A model generated the notes under the pieces. It was not told the DNA's origin. It did no database searches and saw nothing but the letters and a program-made list of their open reading frames with translations. A DNA stretch of 45,726 bases from Actinomycetes bacterium (GTDB taxonomy: Bacteria > Actinomycetota > Acidimicrobiia > Acidimicrobiales > RAAP-2): the NCBI GenBank assembly GCA_021782915.1, contig JAJXUK010000014.1, forward strand, positions 1 through 45,726, given 5' to 3'. Position 1 is the stretch's first letter; each line of letters starts with the position of its first letter. Below, piece by piece: positions 30,846 through 39,533 of the stretch. The position numbers and the translations under genes are program-made.

Positions 30846-30847
30846 AC

Positions 30848-32821
30848 GTGGCACTCCTCCTGGTGGCCCTCATCGCGTGCCTGCTCGGTGCGCTGGGTGC
30901 ATTGGTGGCGCCGCGCCCGCTTCGCGCGGGCCTCGTGGGCGCCAGCGGTGCTCTGGCGAGTCTGCTCGGCCTCGCCGGCGCGCTCAGCGTGCTGGTGCGA
31001 GGCGGCACCGAGCGCGCGGGCACGACCGCCCTGGTGCCCTTCAGCGGCGTGCACCTGGCCCTGGACCCTCTCGGGGCGTGGTTCCTCGCCGTGGTTAGCC
31101 TCGTGGCCCTGTCGGCGAGCCTCTTTCACGCCGGCTACGCCCACGATGCGGCCACCAGCCGACCCGCGAGCGTGCTGTTCGTCACGTTCATCGCCACCCT
31201 GCTGGTGGTGCCCTGCGCCGGGGATGTGAGCACCTTCTTCTGGGCCTGGGAGGCGATGGCGCTCTCCTCGTTGGGTCTCTTGCTCGTCGAACACGAGCGA
31301 GCCGCCGCACGAACGGCGGGCCTGTGGTACGCGGCGATGACCCAGGCGGGAGCGGCGTGCATCTTGCTGGGTCTGCTCGTGATGTCGCACGACGCGCACC
31401 TGAGCGCGATCGTGGGCACCCCCTCGGCGGGTCGCGGTGCCCTCGGCACGCTGGCCTTCGCGCTGAGCGCCCTGGGCTTCGCGTCCAAGGCGGGCGCCGT
31501 GCCACTGCACGTGTGGTTGCCGCGAGCCCACCCCGAGGCCCCCACGCCGGTCTCGGCCCTCATGTCCGGGGCAATGGTGGCCCTGGGCGTCTACGGACTC
31601 ATCCGGGTCGATCTCATTGACTTGGCCCACGCGTCGCGCGCCCTCTTCGTGGGCCTCCTTCTGCTCGGCGCGCTCAGCGCGCTCTTCGGCGCACTGCACG
31701 CCGCGGCGGCGAGTGATCTGAAGCGTCTGCTCGCCTTCTCGACGATCGAGGTGAGTGGTCTTGGTCTGATCGGGGTCGGGGCCGCGGGCGTCATGTCCGC
31801 CATCGGTGCAGCCAATGCGGCGCGCACTCTGCTGATTGGCGTGCTGGTCCTCGTGGCCGCGCACGGGGCCTTCAAGGCTCTCCTCTTTCTCGGCGCGGGT
31901 CTCATTGAGCGATCCACGGGCACCCGCGACCTCGATCAACTGGGTGGCCTGGTGCACACCATGCCGCGCACCAGCCTGCTGGTCGGCCTCGGGGCGGCCT
32001 CGGCGGTGGGCGTGCCTCTGTTCGGGGGCTTCGTCGGCGAGTGGATCAGCCTGGAAGGTCTGGTGGGGGCCATGGCGCACCGGGCCGCCGCCACGGTCGT
32101 GGTGCTGCTGGTGGGTCTCGTCGCCCTGGCCCTCGCGGGTGGGCTCTCGGCGATCACCTTCACCAAGCTCATCGGCATCGGACTGCTCGGTCGCTCGCGC
32201 AGCGCCGGCGCCGCGAGCGCGCGTGACGTCAGCGGGGCACCGTGGATCGCACTGGCGCTGCTGGGCTCGGTGAGTGTCGCCCTGGGCGTGGCGCCCGGTC
32301 TGCTGGTGCACCCGCTCGAGCGTGCGAGCCGGGGCCTTCACGGTGCGCCTCACGTGCTGGGAGCGGCGGGTGCGGCGCTGCAGCTGGGCGTCAGTGACTC
32401 GGCGCTGCGGCCCATTTCCCTGCTGGGAATCCTCGCCGTCGGCGGACTCGTCCTGGTCGGTGCGCGCAGTCGAGCGCGCCGCGCGAGCGCGCCGTGGGCC
32501 TGCGGACGTGACGAGCTCAGCGTGCGCATGCAGTACACGGCGACGTCCTTCGCCGAGCCGGTTCAGCGTGTCTTCGCGGACGTGCTGCGCCCTGACGTGG
32601 ACGTCGAGCTGAGCCACGAGGACGAGTCGCGCGAGATCGAGCGGGTGCTCACGTACCAGAGCCGCGTGGACGACGCCGTGGAGCGTACGCTCTACCGCCC
32701 GGCGTTCGGTGCCGTCAACGCCCTCGGGGCACGGGCACGCACGCTGGCCAACGGCTCGGTGCACCGGTACCTGGCCTACGGCTTTCTCGCCCTGCTCGTC
32801 GTGCTGGTGGTGGTGGCGTGA
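30848..32821 (+). CDS. Hydrogenase-4-like antiporter-type membrane subunit (HyfB-like)
   Basis: 657 aa from GTG 30848, 2 nt after the small subunit. About 14-16 membrane spans of the MrpD/NuoL family. The key proton-path residues are visible: Glu in FFWAWEAMALSSL, Lys in LGFASKAGAVPLHVWLPRAHPEAPTPVSALMSG, and a C-terminal Lys-containing span (AAHGAFKALLFLGAGLIERSTGTRDLDQLGG). The last ~130 aa include a cytoplasmic stretch, WACGRDELSVRMQYTATSFAEPVQRVF, typical of HyfB/HycC proteins, and a final membrane helix. Predicted role: ion pumping coupled to the hydrophilic subunits. Length and position match Rv0083 of the mycobacterial operon. Confidence 0.92.
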   Translation: MALLLVALIACLLGALGALVAPRPLRAGLVGASGALASLLGLAGALSVLVRGGTERAGTTALVPFSGVHLALDPLGAWFLAVVSLVALSASLFHAGYAHDAATSRPASVLFVTFIATLLVVPCAGDVSTFFWAWEAMALSSLGLLLVEHERAAARTAGLWYAAMTQAGAACILLGLLVMSHDAHLSAIVGTPSAGRGALGTLAFALSALGFASKAGAVPLHVWLPRAHPEAPTPVSALMSGAMVALGVYGLIRVDLIDLAHASRALFVGLLLLGALSALFGALHAAAASDLKRLLAFSTIEVSGLGLIGVGAAGVMSAIGAANAARTLLIGVLVLVAAHGAFKALLFLGAGLIERSTGTRDLDQLGGLVHTMPRTSLLVGLGAASAVGVPLFGGFVGEWISLEGLVGAMAHRAAATVVVLLVGLVALALAGGLSAITFTKLIGIGLLGRSRSAGAASARDVSGAPWIALALLGSVSVALGVAPGLLVHPLERASRGLHGAPHVLGAAGAALQLGVSDSALRPISLLGILAVGGLVLVGARSRARRASAPWACGRDELSVRMQYTATSFAEPVQRVFADVLRPDVDVELSHEDESREIERVLTYQSRVDDAVERTLYRPAFGAVNALGARARTLANGSVHRYLAYGFLALLVVLVVVA

Positions 32822-33756
32822 GCGTCCTGGCCAGTGTGGCCCAGGTGATCGTGGTCGTCGTCCTCGGACTGGTGCTGAGCGGGCTGATGGCCAAGGTGCG
32901 CGCGCGAGCCGAGGGCCGCGTGGGCGCGCCCGTGCTGCAGCCCGTGCGCGAGGTGCTCAAGCTCTGGGCTCGCCAGAGCCCGCGACCGAGCAGCGCCAGC
33001 GCGTTCTTCGCGCTCGCGCCGCGGCTCAACCTGCTCGTCGCCCTGGCGGCGGCGGGACTCGTGCCGAGTCTCACCACGCGCGCCTCCAGCGCCTCGAGCG
33101 CGGACGCGCTCGTCGTGGTCTTCCTGCTGCTCACCGGCACCCTCGTCAGCGCCCTCGCCGGGCTCGACACCGCGACGGCCTTCGGGGGCATGGGCGCCAG
33201 CCGAGCGGTCACCCTGAGCGCCCTGAGCGAGCCCGCGCTCCTGGTGGGCCTGGCGGCCTTCGCGGTGCCGGGCGGATCGCTCAACCTGGCGATCCTGGTC
33301 GCTCGCTCCGGGGCCTCGCCCTCCTCGCTGGCCAGCCCGGCTCACGTGCTCGCCGGCCTGGGCCTGCTGGTCATCGTGCTCGCCGAGGCCGGACGCTTGC
33401 CCGTTGACAACCCCAGCACGCATCTGGAGCTGACCATGATCCACGAGGCGATGGTCCTCGAGTACGGCGGACGGGACCTCGCCCTCGTGAAGCTGGGCGC
33501 GGCGACGAGGTTGGGCGTGCTGGTGAGCCTGCTCGGCGTGCTGGTCGTGCCCTGGGGTGTCGCGCACACGTGGTCGCCCGCTGCGCTGGCCGGAGCGCTC
33601 GGCCTGGCTGTGGCCAAGGCGCTCGTCGTCGGCCTGGGCATCGCCCTGATTGAGGTGCACAGCGCGAAGCTGCGCCTCTTCCGGGTTCCCGAACTGCTGG
33701 CCGGTGCCTTCGTGCTCGGCGCACTCGGCGTGATGGCCGCCCTGGTGGTGCGATGA
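32818..33756 (+). CDS. NuoH/HycD-like membrane subunit (HyfC-like)
   Basis: 312 aa from GTG 32818, overlapping the previous stop by 4 nt. Eight or so spans of the complex I subunit 1 family. Hallmarks are the first cytoplasmic loop KVRARAEGRVGAPVLQPVREVLKLWAR and the central acidic loop AEAGRLPVDNPSTHLELTMIHEAMVLEYGGRDLALVKLGAATRL. This subunit joins the Fe-S/large subunit pair to the membrane arm, next to the quinone-like cavity in complex I. Counterpart, from memory, of Rv0084 (hycD). Confidence 0.93.
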   Translation: MSVLASVAQVIVVVVLGLVLSGLMAKVRARAEGRVGAPVLQPVREVLKLWARQSPRPSSASAFFALAPRLNLLVALAAAGLVPSLTTRASSASSADALVVVFLLLTGTLVSALAGLDTATAFGGMGASRAVTLSALSEPALLVGLAAFAVPGGSLNLAILVARSGASPSSLASPAHVLAGLGLLVIVLAEAGRLPVDNPSTHLELTMIHEAMVLEYGGRDLALVKLGAATRLGVLVSLLGVLVVPWGVAHTWSPAALAGALGLAVAKALVVGLGIALIEVHSAKLRLFRVPELLAGAFVLGALGVMAALVVR

Positions 33757-34406
33757 GCGCCGTGGACGCCTGGCTGGACCTGGCCGCGGTGGGCGTGCTC
33801 GGGGTGGGCGTGGCGGCCTTGTGGCGACGAGAGGTCTCAGCACTGGTGGGCCTGCTGCGTCTGCAGGGCCTGGCCCTGGCCGCGGTGGCTGGTCTCACCG
33901 CGCTGGCCCAGCGCGATGGGGTCCTCGGTGCGACGGCGCTGGTGGTGCTCGTGGTGAAGGTGCTCATCGTGCCGAGCCTGCTGCATCGCTCCCTCGGTCA
34001 CGGCGAGGCGCAGCGCGAGAGCGAGCCACTGGTGAACGTGCCGTCCTCGCTCGTGGTGGCCGGAGTGCTGGTGGGACTGGCGATCCTGAGCGGCACGGCC
34101 CTCGGGCAGCTGAGCGCGCGCGCGAGCGTCAGTCTCGCCCCGTTGGGTCTGGCCACGGTCCTGGTGGGCTACTTCCTCTTGGTCACGCGTCGTCGCGCGG
34201 TCAGCCAGATCGTGGGTCTGCTCATCGTGGACAACGGCGTGGCCCTCACGGCCTTCCTGCTCACCGCGGGTGTGCCGCTCATCATCGAGCTCGGCGGCTC
34301 CCTCGACGTGATGCTGGTGGTGGTCGTGGCCTACGCGGTCCTGGCGCGCCTGCGTCACGTGGTCGGCGACGTCGAGCTGGACCGGCTCCGAGAGCTGCGC
34401 GACTGA
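33753..34406 (+). CDS. HyfE-like membrane subunit
   Basis: 217 aa, ATG 33753 overlapping the previous stop by 4 nt (ATGA). Six or seven hydrophobic segments. The QGLALAAVAGLTALAQRDGVLGATALVVLVVKVLIVPSLLHRSL stretch and SQIVGLLIVDNGVALTAFLLTAGVPLIIELGGSLDVMLVVVV match HyfE, a relative of NuoK and MrpC with an Asn/Glu-containing ion path (DNGVAL...IIELG). Counterpart, from memory, of Rv0085 (hycP, about 220 aa). Confidence 0.9.
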   Translation: MSAVDAWLDLAAVGVLGVGVAALWRREVSALVGLLRLQGLALAAVAGLTALAQRDGVLGATALVVLVVKVLIVPSLLHRSLGHGEAQRESEPLVNVPSSLVVAGVLVGLAILSGTALGQLSARASVSLAPLGLATVLVGYFLLVTRRRAVSQIVGLLIVDNGVALTAFLLTAGVPLIIELGGSLDVMLVVVVAYAVLARLRHVVGDVELDRLRELRD

Positions 34407-35848
34407 TGGGCGCTCTGATCGTCCTCGTGCCCCTACTCGGTGCGGGCCTCGCCGCGGTGCTGCCGTTGCGGCGCCTCGGTGTGCTCTCCGTGCTCTCGGG
34501 GCTCATCGTGCTCTTGGCGGGCGTCTGGTCGGCCGCGTCGGTCGAGCACGGGCGTGTCCTGTACGGCGCGCACGGCCTGGTGCGCCTCGACGCGCTCAGC
34601 GCCGTCATGGTCCTGCTCATCGGCGCGCTGGCCAGCCTGGCCGGCGCGGCGACCGCGCGCACGGTGGCGCTCGATGCGAGTGAGCCCGAAGCGCGACGAC
34701 GTGGCCGACTCTACGTGGTGCTGGTGCAGCTCTTTCTCGCCGCGATGCTCGGTGCGGTCCTCGCGGCGAACCTCGGCGTGCTGTGGGTCATGATCGAGGC
34801 CACCACCATCGCGACCACCTTTCTCGTGGGACACCAGCGCAGTGCGGGCGCCGTCGAAGCAGCGTGGAAGTACGTGGTGCTCTGCGGGGTGGGCATCGCG
34901 CTCGCCTTCCTCGGCCTCGTGCTGATCTACTTCGCCTCGGCCCACACGCCGGCCGGCGCGCACGCGGCGAGCCTCGACTGGAGCTCCCTGCGCGCTCTGG
35001 CGCCCCACCTGGACCCGCGCGTCACTCGCCTGGGCGTGGCGCTGGTGGTGCTCGGCTTCGGCACCAAGGTGGGGCTCGCCCCGCTGCACGCCTGGCTGCC
35101 CGACGCGCACTCCCAGGCGCCGGCCCCGGTCTCGGCGCTGATGTCCGGGGTGCTGCTCTCGGTCGCCCTCTACGCCATCCTGCGCGTCAGGGTCATCGCG
35201 GACCTGGCCCTGGGGGTGGGCTTCGTGCGCGCCCTGCTGGTCGTGCTGGGCCTGTCGAGCCTGGCGGTCGCGGCGGCGCTGCTCATCGCCCAGCGTGACC
35301 TGAAGCGCCTGCTCGCCTACTCGAGCGTCGAGCACATGGGACTCGCGGCCCTGGGCGTGGCGGCCGGCACGCCGTTGGGCCTGGCGGCGGTTCTGCTGCA
35401 CGTGCTCGGTCACGGCCTGGCCAAGTCCGCGCTCTTTCTCGGGGCTGGTCAGCTGCACCACGACGAGGGCACGACGCGCCTGGATGAGCTGGGCGGGGTG
35501 CTGAGGCGACGCCCGGGCCTCGGCGGAGCGATGACCGCCGGCTTCGCGGCGCTTCTCGGCCTGCCGCCGTTCTCGCTGTTCGTGAGCGAGCTCGCGATGG
35601 CGCGCGCCGAGGTCGCCGCCGGTCTGACCTGGGCCCTCGGCCTGGCGCTGGTTCTGATCAGCGTGGCCTTCGTGGCCATCGCCCGTCACGCGCGCGGACT
35701 GCTCTTCGGCGGTGACGGCCCGTCCCAGCCGACACCGCCCGGCGTGCTGGCGCCCCTCGTGATCGCCCTGGTGGGCTCGCTCGGCCTGGGCGTTCTGGCC
35801 TGGCCGCTGAGCACCTTGCTCCACGCGGCCTCGGGGGTGCTGGCGTGA
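34406..35848 (+). CDS. Antiporter-type membrane subunit (HyfF-like)
   Basis: 480 aa from ATG 34406, sharing one base with the hyfE-like stop (TGATG); a longer in-frame extension overlaps hyfE and is rejected. About 14 membrane spans of the NuoN/MrpD family. Glu in LWVMIEATTIATTFLVGHQRS and Lys in LGFGTKVGLAPLHAWLPDAHSQAPAPVSALMSG are the conserved ion-translocation residues, followed by RDLKRLLAYSSVEHMG and HGLAKSALFLGAGQL. A second antiporter-like subunit next to HyfB suggests at least two pumping channels. Counterpart, from memory, of Rv0086 (hycQ, 488 aa). Confidence 0.92.
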   Translation: MGALIVLVPLLGAGLAAVLPLRRLGVLSVLSGLIVLLAGVWSAASVEHGRVLYGAHGLVRLDALSAVMVLLIGALASLAGAATARTVALDASEPEARRRGRLYVVLVQLFLAAMLGAVLAANLGVLWVMIEATTIATTFLVGHQRSAGAVEAAWKYVVLCGVGIALAFLGLVLIYFASAHTPAGAHAASLDWSSLRALAPHLDPRVTRLGVALVVLGFGTKVGLAPLHAWLPDAHSQAPAPVSALMSGVLLSVALYAILRVRVIADLALGVGFVRALLVVLGLSSLAVAAALLIAQRDLKRLLAYSSVEHMGLAALGVAAGTPLGLAAVLLHVLGHGLAKSALFLGAGQLHHDEGTTRLDELGGVLRRRPGLGGAMTAGFAALLGLPPFSLFVSELAMARAEVAAGLTWALGLALVLISVAFVAIARHARGLLFGGDGPSQPTPPGVLAPLVIALVGSLGLGVLAWPLSTLLHAASGVLA

Positions 35849-37308
35849 GCGGTCTGCGCCGCGTCGAGGAGCTGGACGCGCACGAGCTCGAGGGGCGCGT
35901 GCGCGCGCTGCTGGGCGAGGACTTTCGCCTCGGGGCCGTGGTCGGCCACGACGAGGGCGACCGGCTGCGCCTGGTGTACGTCCTCCTCGCGCCGAGCGCA
36001 GATCTGCGCGTCGAGCTCGTCGTGCGCGTCGGGGCGTCCGAGCCGCGGGTGCCGTCCCTGGCCGGGCTCTCCTTCGCCGCCGGACGCTTCGAGCGCGAAC
36101 TGGCCGACCAGTTCGGAGTCGTGCCGATCGGACACCCCGCGCCGCGTGCGCTCGTGCGCCACGGGCACTGGCCCGTGGCCTGGCACCCGATGCGCCGCGA
36201 CGCCGGCGCTCGTCCCCAGCTCGGCGAGGACGTGGCGAGCTTTCCCTTCAGCCCGGTCTCGGGTCCCGGGGTCTACGAGATCCCGGTGGGCCCGGTGCAC
36301 GCCGGGCTCATCGAGCCCGGTCACTTCCGCTTCTCCGTGGTGGGCGAGCGGATCCTCAAGATGACCCCGCGCCTGTGGTTCGTGCACCGAGGCCTGGAGC
36401 GCCTCGCCCAGGGCCAGCGCGTCGAGGACGTGCTCGCGCTCGCCGAGCGCGTCAGTGGCGACAGTGCCGTGGCGCACTCGCTGGGCTTCGTGCTGGCCGT
36501 CGAGGAGGCTCAGGGGATCACGGTCTCCGGCGCGCAGCGCGCGGCGCGCGCGCGGCTGCTCGAGCTCGAGCGGCTCACCAATCACGTCGCCGACCTCGGG
36601 GCGCTGTGCAACGACGTCGGCTTCTCGGTGGCCCACGCGCGTGCCCTCGTGGTGCGTGAGCGACTGATGCGCGTGGCCGAGGAGCTGACGGGACATCGAC
36701 TCCTGCGAGGGGCGATTCGCCCCTGCGTGACGACGTCGCCGGTGCGTGTCGAGACCCGAACCCTGCGTGAGGTGCGCGAGCGACTCGACGAGATCGTCGA
36801 GCTCGCGCTTGGCCAGAGCATCGTGCGCGAGCGCTTCAGCGGCACGGCGGTGCTCTCGGGCGCCGACGCGCGGCGCGTGGGCGCCCTCGGCGTGGTGGCT
36901 CGGGCCTCCGGACTGGCCATCGACGCGCGTGCGGCGCACCCCTTCGACGTGCCCCGCACCCTGATCACCCAGGAGTCGGGTGACGTGCTGGCGCGCTTTC
37001 AGCAGCGCGTCGCGGAGGCCCACGTCGCTCTCGACGTGCTCGAAGGACGCGACGCCGAGCTCGCGGTGGCGCCCGAGGACACCGGGCCGAGCCGCGACGG
37101 TGCGGGCCTGGGACTGGTCGAGGGCTGGCGCGGCACCGTCCTGCACCGGGTGGAGCTGGAGGACGCCCACGTGCGTCGCTGGCGGGTCGTGGACCCCTCG
37201 TTCTTCAACTGGCCGGCGCTGGCGCTCTGTCTGTCCGACACCATCGTGCCGGACTTTCCCCTCGTCAACAAGAGCTTCAACCTCTCCTACGCCGGCAACG
37301 ACCTGTAG
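35845..37308 (+). CDS. Hydrogenase-like large subunit lacking all Ni-binding cysteines
   Basis: 487 aa from GTG 35845, overlapping the previous stop by 4 nt. Residues ~1-125 are a NuoC-like domain (ERELADQFGVVPIGHP, HGHWPVAWHPMR) and ~138-487 a NuoD/hydrogenase-large-subunit domain with GPVHAGLIEPGHFRFSVVGERIL, WFVHRGLERLAQG and LERLTNHVADLGALCNDVGF. The N-terminal metal motif, R-x-CGIC in hydrogenases, reads ERVSGDS (201-207): Ser204 and Ser207 replace both Cys. The C-terminal DPCxxC reads NLSYAG (479-484): Ser481 and Gly484. No Ni-Fe centre can form in the usual way. The protein ends 3 residues later with no maturation tail. It is thus part of an energy-converting-hydrogenase-related complex, as I recall for Rv0087 (hycE). 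Its redox substrate is unknown. Confidence 0.93.
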   Translation: MSGLRRVEELDAHELEGRVRALLGEDFRLGAVVGHDEGDRLRLVYVLLAPSADLRVELVVRVGASEPRVPSLAGLSFAAGRFERELADQFGVVPIGHPAPRALVRHGHWPVAWHPMRRDAGARPQLGEDVASFPFSPVSGPGVYEIPVGPVHAGLIEPGHFRFSVVGERILKMTPRLWFVHRGLERLAQGQRVEDVLALAERVSGDSAVAHSLGFVLAVEEAQGITVSGAQRAARARLLELERLTNHVADLGALCNDVGFSVAHARALVVRERLMRVAEELTGHRLLRGAIRPCVTTSPVRVETRTLREVRERLDEIVELALGQSIVRERFSGTAVLSGADARRVGALGVVARASGLAIDARAAHPFDVPRTLITQESGDVLARFQQRVAEAHVALDVLEGRDAELAVAPEDTGPSRDGAGLGLVEGWRGTVLHRVELEDAHVRRWRVVDPSFFNWPALALCLSDTIVPDFPLVNKSFNLSYAGNDL

Positions 37309-37326
37309 TCCTGGCAGAGTGCGGGG

Positions 37327-37896
37327 ATGCCCCGTCTTCGTCGCGTCGATCTCGTCGAGCCCGCCGAGCTGGTCGCTCCCCGACTGCTCGGTGCGACCCT
37401 GGTCGTGACGGGCGCGGACGGCCGGCGACGGCTTCGGCTGGTCGAGGTCGAGGCCTACGGCGGCGACGAGGACCCGGCGTCGCACGCCTACCGGGGCCCG
37501 ACGCCGCGCTGCGCGGTGATGTTCGGCCCGCCCGGGCACCTCTACGTCTACCGCAGCTACGGCGTGCACTGGTGCGCCAACGTGGTAACGGGCCCCGAGG
37601 GACGGGCCAGCGCGGTCCTGCTGCGCGCGGGTGAGCTGCTGGATGAGCGCGGGCGGGTGACGGGCCTCGTGCGGGGCCCGGGCCTGCTCACTCGCGCGCT
37701 GGGCCTCTCGGGCACCGACAGTGGCCTGGACGTCGTCGGGCCGGGTGCGCGTCGCGCGTGGCTGCTGGCGGCTCGCGAGCCGGTCCTCGCCACGCGCACG
37801 GGCCGAGTGGGCCTGACGCGCGAGCGCGAGCGGCCGTGGCGCTTCCTGATCGAGGGGCATCGCGCGGCGGGGCGCGGGCCGCGCCCGAGCACGTAG
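37327..37896 (+). CDS. 3-Methyladenine DNA glycosylase (AAG/MPG family)
   Basis: 189 aa, ATG 37327, 18 nt after the hydrogenase-like operon, so it may be co-transcribed. Family motifs are present in order: [87 protein letters not shown] and the C-terminal PWRFLIEGH. The Glu in VEVEAY is the catalytic acid position, and the YVYRSYG Tyr intercalates into DNA in the family. Role: excision of alkylated purines in base excision repair. Length fits bacterial members (~190-210 aa). Confidence 0.93.
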   Translation: MPRLRRVDLVEPAELVAPRLLGATLVVTGADGRRRLRLVEVEAYGGDEDPASHAYRGPTPRCAVMFGPPGHLYVYRSYGVHWCANVVTGPEGRASAVLLRAGELLDERGRVTGLVRGPGLLTRALGLSGTDSGLDVVGPGARRAWLLAAREPVLATRTGRVGLTRERERPWRFLIEGHRAAGRGPRPST

Positions 37897-38052
37897 GGAT
37901 AAGACCCTGCCGACTCACCCGGAGCCGCGCGGCGCCGTGGCGAGCCCACCGATCAGCTCTGGCGGAGCGAAATTGTGACGACGTGTAGCGACCGTTGGTC
38001 AGAGTGTGCGATTCGCGCGCGACCCTGGTGAGGGGTTGAGCAAGGGCGACAC

Positions 38053-39501
38053 ATGACAACAACCGAGCGCCGCATCCAGGCGCCACCGCGGCGAGAGCAC
38101 CACACCCACGAGTGGCCAGGACTCGTGGAGCCCAACGTCACCGACGGCTCCAGTGGCATGCACCGCAGCTACGTCGCGCCCCTGCTGGAGCACCGTGCGC
38201 GCCGCTACCTGCCCATCGCGAGGAAGTTCTACCTGTCCCTGGCCTTCGCGACGCTGTGGACGGCGGCCTCGACGTGGATCTCGTGGGCCTGGGTTCGATC
38301 CCTCGCTCACGTGCTGAGCCTCGGCCCGGCCCTGCTGGTGGTGGGCGTGCTGGCGCTCATTCCGGGCTTCATCGTCGCGTTTCTCGTGGCGGGCCTGGTG
38401 CTGGATCGTCAGCCGCCGTTTCGCGAGCTGCACCCGCGAGTGGGACTCAGCGTGCTGATCGCGGCGCGCAACGAGGCGAGCGAGATCGGCGAGACCATCG
38501 CGAGTCTGGCCGAGCAGGACTACGAGGGTCCGCTGCGGGTCATCGTGATCGACAACGGCTCCAGTGACGCGACGAGTGACGTGGCGCGCGCGGCGGCGCG
38601 GCGCACGGGGCTGAACCTGCGCGTGCTGCACGAGCCCTCACCGGGCAAGAGCCACGCGCTGAACGCGGGCCTTCAGCACGTGAACAGCGACCTGGTCGTG
38701 ACGCTGGACGCCGACACGCTCCTGCAGCGCTCGGCGCTGCGCCTGCTCGTGGCACGCCTGGTCTCCTCGCCACCCGAGGTGCGCGCGGTCGCGGGTGCCG
38801 TCCTCGTGCGCAACAGTCGCTCGAGCTTCTGGAGTCGTCTGCAGGCCTGGGACTACTTCTTGGGCATCGCCTCGGTCAAGCGCATGCAGGGGCTCTTCCA
38901 GTCCACGCTGGTCGCCCAGGGCGCCTTCAGCCTGTACTCGACGTCGGCCGTGCGCGCCGCGGGCGGCTGGCCCGACGCGATCGGCGAGGACATCGTGCTC
39001 ACCTGGAAGATCATGAACGCCGGCGCGCGCGTCTACTTCGAGCCCCTCGCCGTGGCCTTCACCAGCGCGCCCGAGCGCTTCGGCGTGCTCGCACGCCAGC
39101 GCTCTCGCTGGGCGCGCGGGATGATCGAGGGTCTGCGCACGGTGCCCCCGTGGCGCCACGAGCACGGCTACGCCCGACTGCTCACGGGCTTCAACCTGCT
39201 CATCCCGCTGCTGGACACGGCCTATCTGCTGCTGTGGCTGCCCGGACTCGTGCTGGCCGGCTTCGGGATCTTCTGGTTCGTCGGTCCCATGACCGTGGCG
39301 GTGCTGCCGCTGACGCTGCTGGTCTACGGCCTGCTCTACCGGTACCAGAACCAGCGCGTCTTCAAGCCCCTGGGCCTGAGGGTGCGGCGCAATCTGCTCG
39401 GGCTGTTGCTCTTCGTGGTGATCTACCAGGCATTCATGTCGGCCTTCTCGCTGCGCGGCTATCTCCAGGAGGTCACGCACCGCGCGCGTTCCTGGAAGTA
39501 G
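38053..39501 (+). CDS. Family 2 membrane glycosyltransferase (PgaC/IcaA-like)
   Basis: 482 aa, ATG 38053 with AAGGG upstream. A ~55-aa soluble N-terminus is followed by two membrane spans (~60-115), a GT-A catalytic domain (~128-365) and three or four C-terminal spans. Motifs of processive GT2 enzymes are VLIAARNEASEIGETIASL, VIDNGSSDAT, LDADTLLQ (DxD-type), GEDIVLTW (ED base) and QRSRWARG (QxxRW). The closest functional group I recognise is poly-beta-1,6-N-acetylglucosamine synthases, but cellulose- or hyaluronan-like products cannot be excluded. Makes and extrudes an extracellular polysaccharide. No PgaB or PgaD gene is adjacent. Confidence 0.85.
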   Translation: MTTTERRIQAPPRREHHTHEWPGLVEPNVTDGSSGMHRSYVAPLLEHRARRYLPIARKFYLSLAFATLWTAASTWISWAWVRSLAHVLSLGPALLVVGVLALIPGFIVAFLVAGLVLDRQPPFRELHPRVGLSVLIAARNEASEIGETIASLAEQDYEGPLRVIVIDNGSSDATSDVARAAARRTGLNLRVLHEPSPGKSHALNAGLQHVNSDLVVTLDADTLLQRSALRLLVARLVSSPPEVRAVAGAVLVRNSRSSFWSRLQAWDYFLGIASVKRMQGLFQSTLVAQGAFSLYSTSAVRAAGGWPDAIGEDIVLTWKIMNAGARVYFEPLAVAFTSAPERFGVLARQRSRWARGMIEGLRTVPPWRHEHGYARLLTGFNLLIPLLDTAYLLLWLPGLVLAGFGIFWFVGPMTVAVLPLTLLVYGLLYRYQNQRVFKPLGLRVRRNLLGLLLFVVIYQAFMSAFSLRGYLQEVTHRARSWK

Positions 39502-39533
39502 TGCTCCGCACGGCCCGGGCGTAGTGTCGCCTC

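Noticed and set aside
30731-32764. 677-aa minus-strand frame opposite the HyfB-like gene
   Set aside because: Low-complexity Gln/His/Arg/Glu-rich translation; it mirrors a highly conserved membrane-subunit gene on the plus strand.
30342-37308. Annotation as an active formate hydrogenlyase / [NiFe] hydrogenase
   Set aside because: All four Ni-ligand cysteines of the large subunit are absent, and no formate dehydrogenase or maturation genes are in the window.
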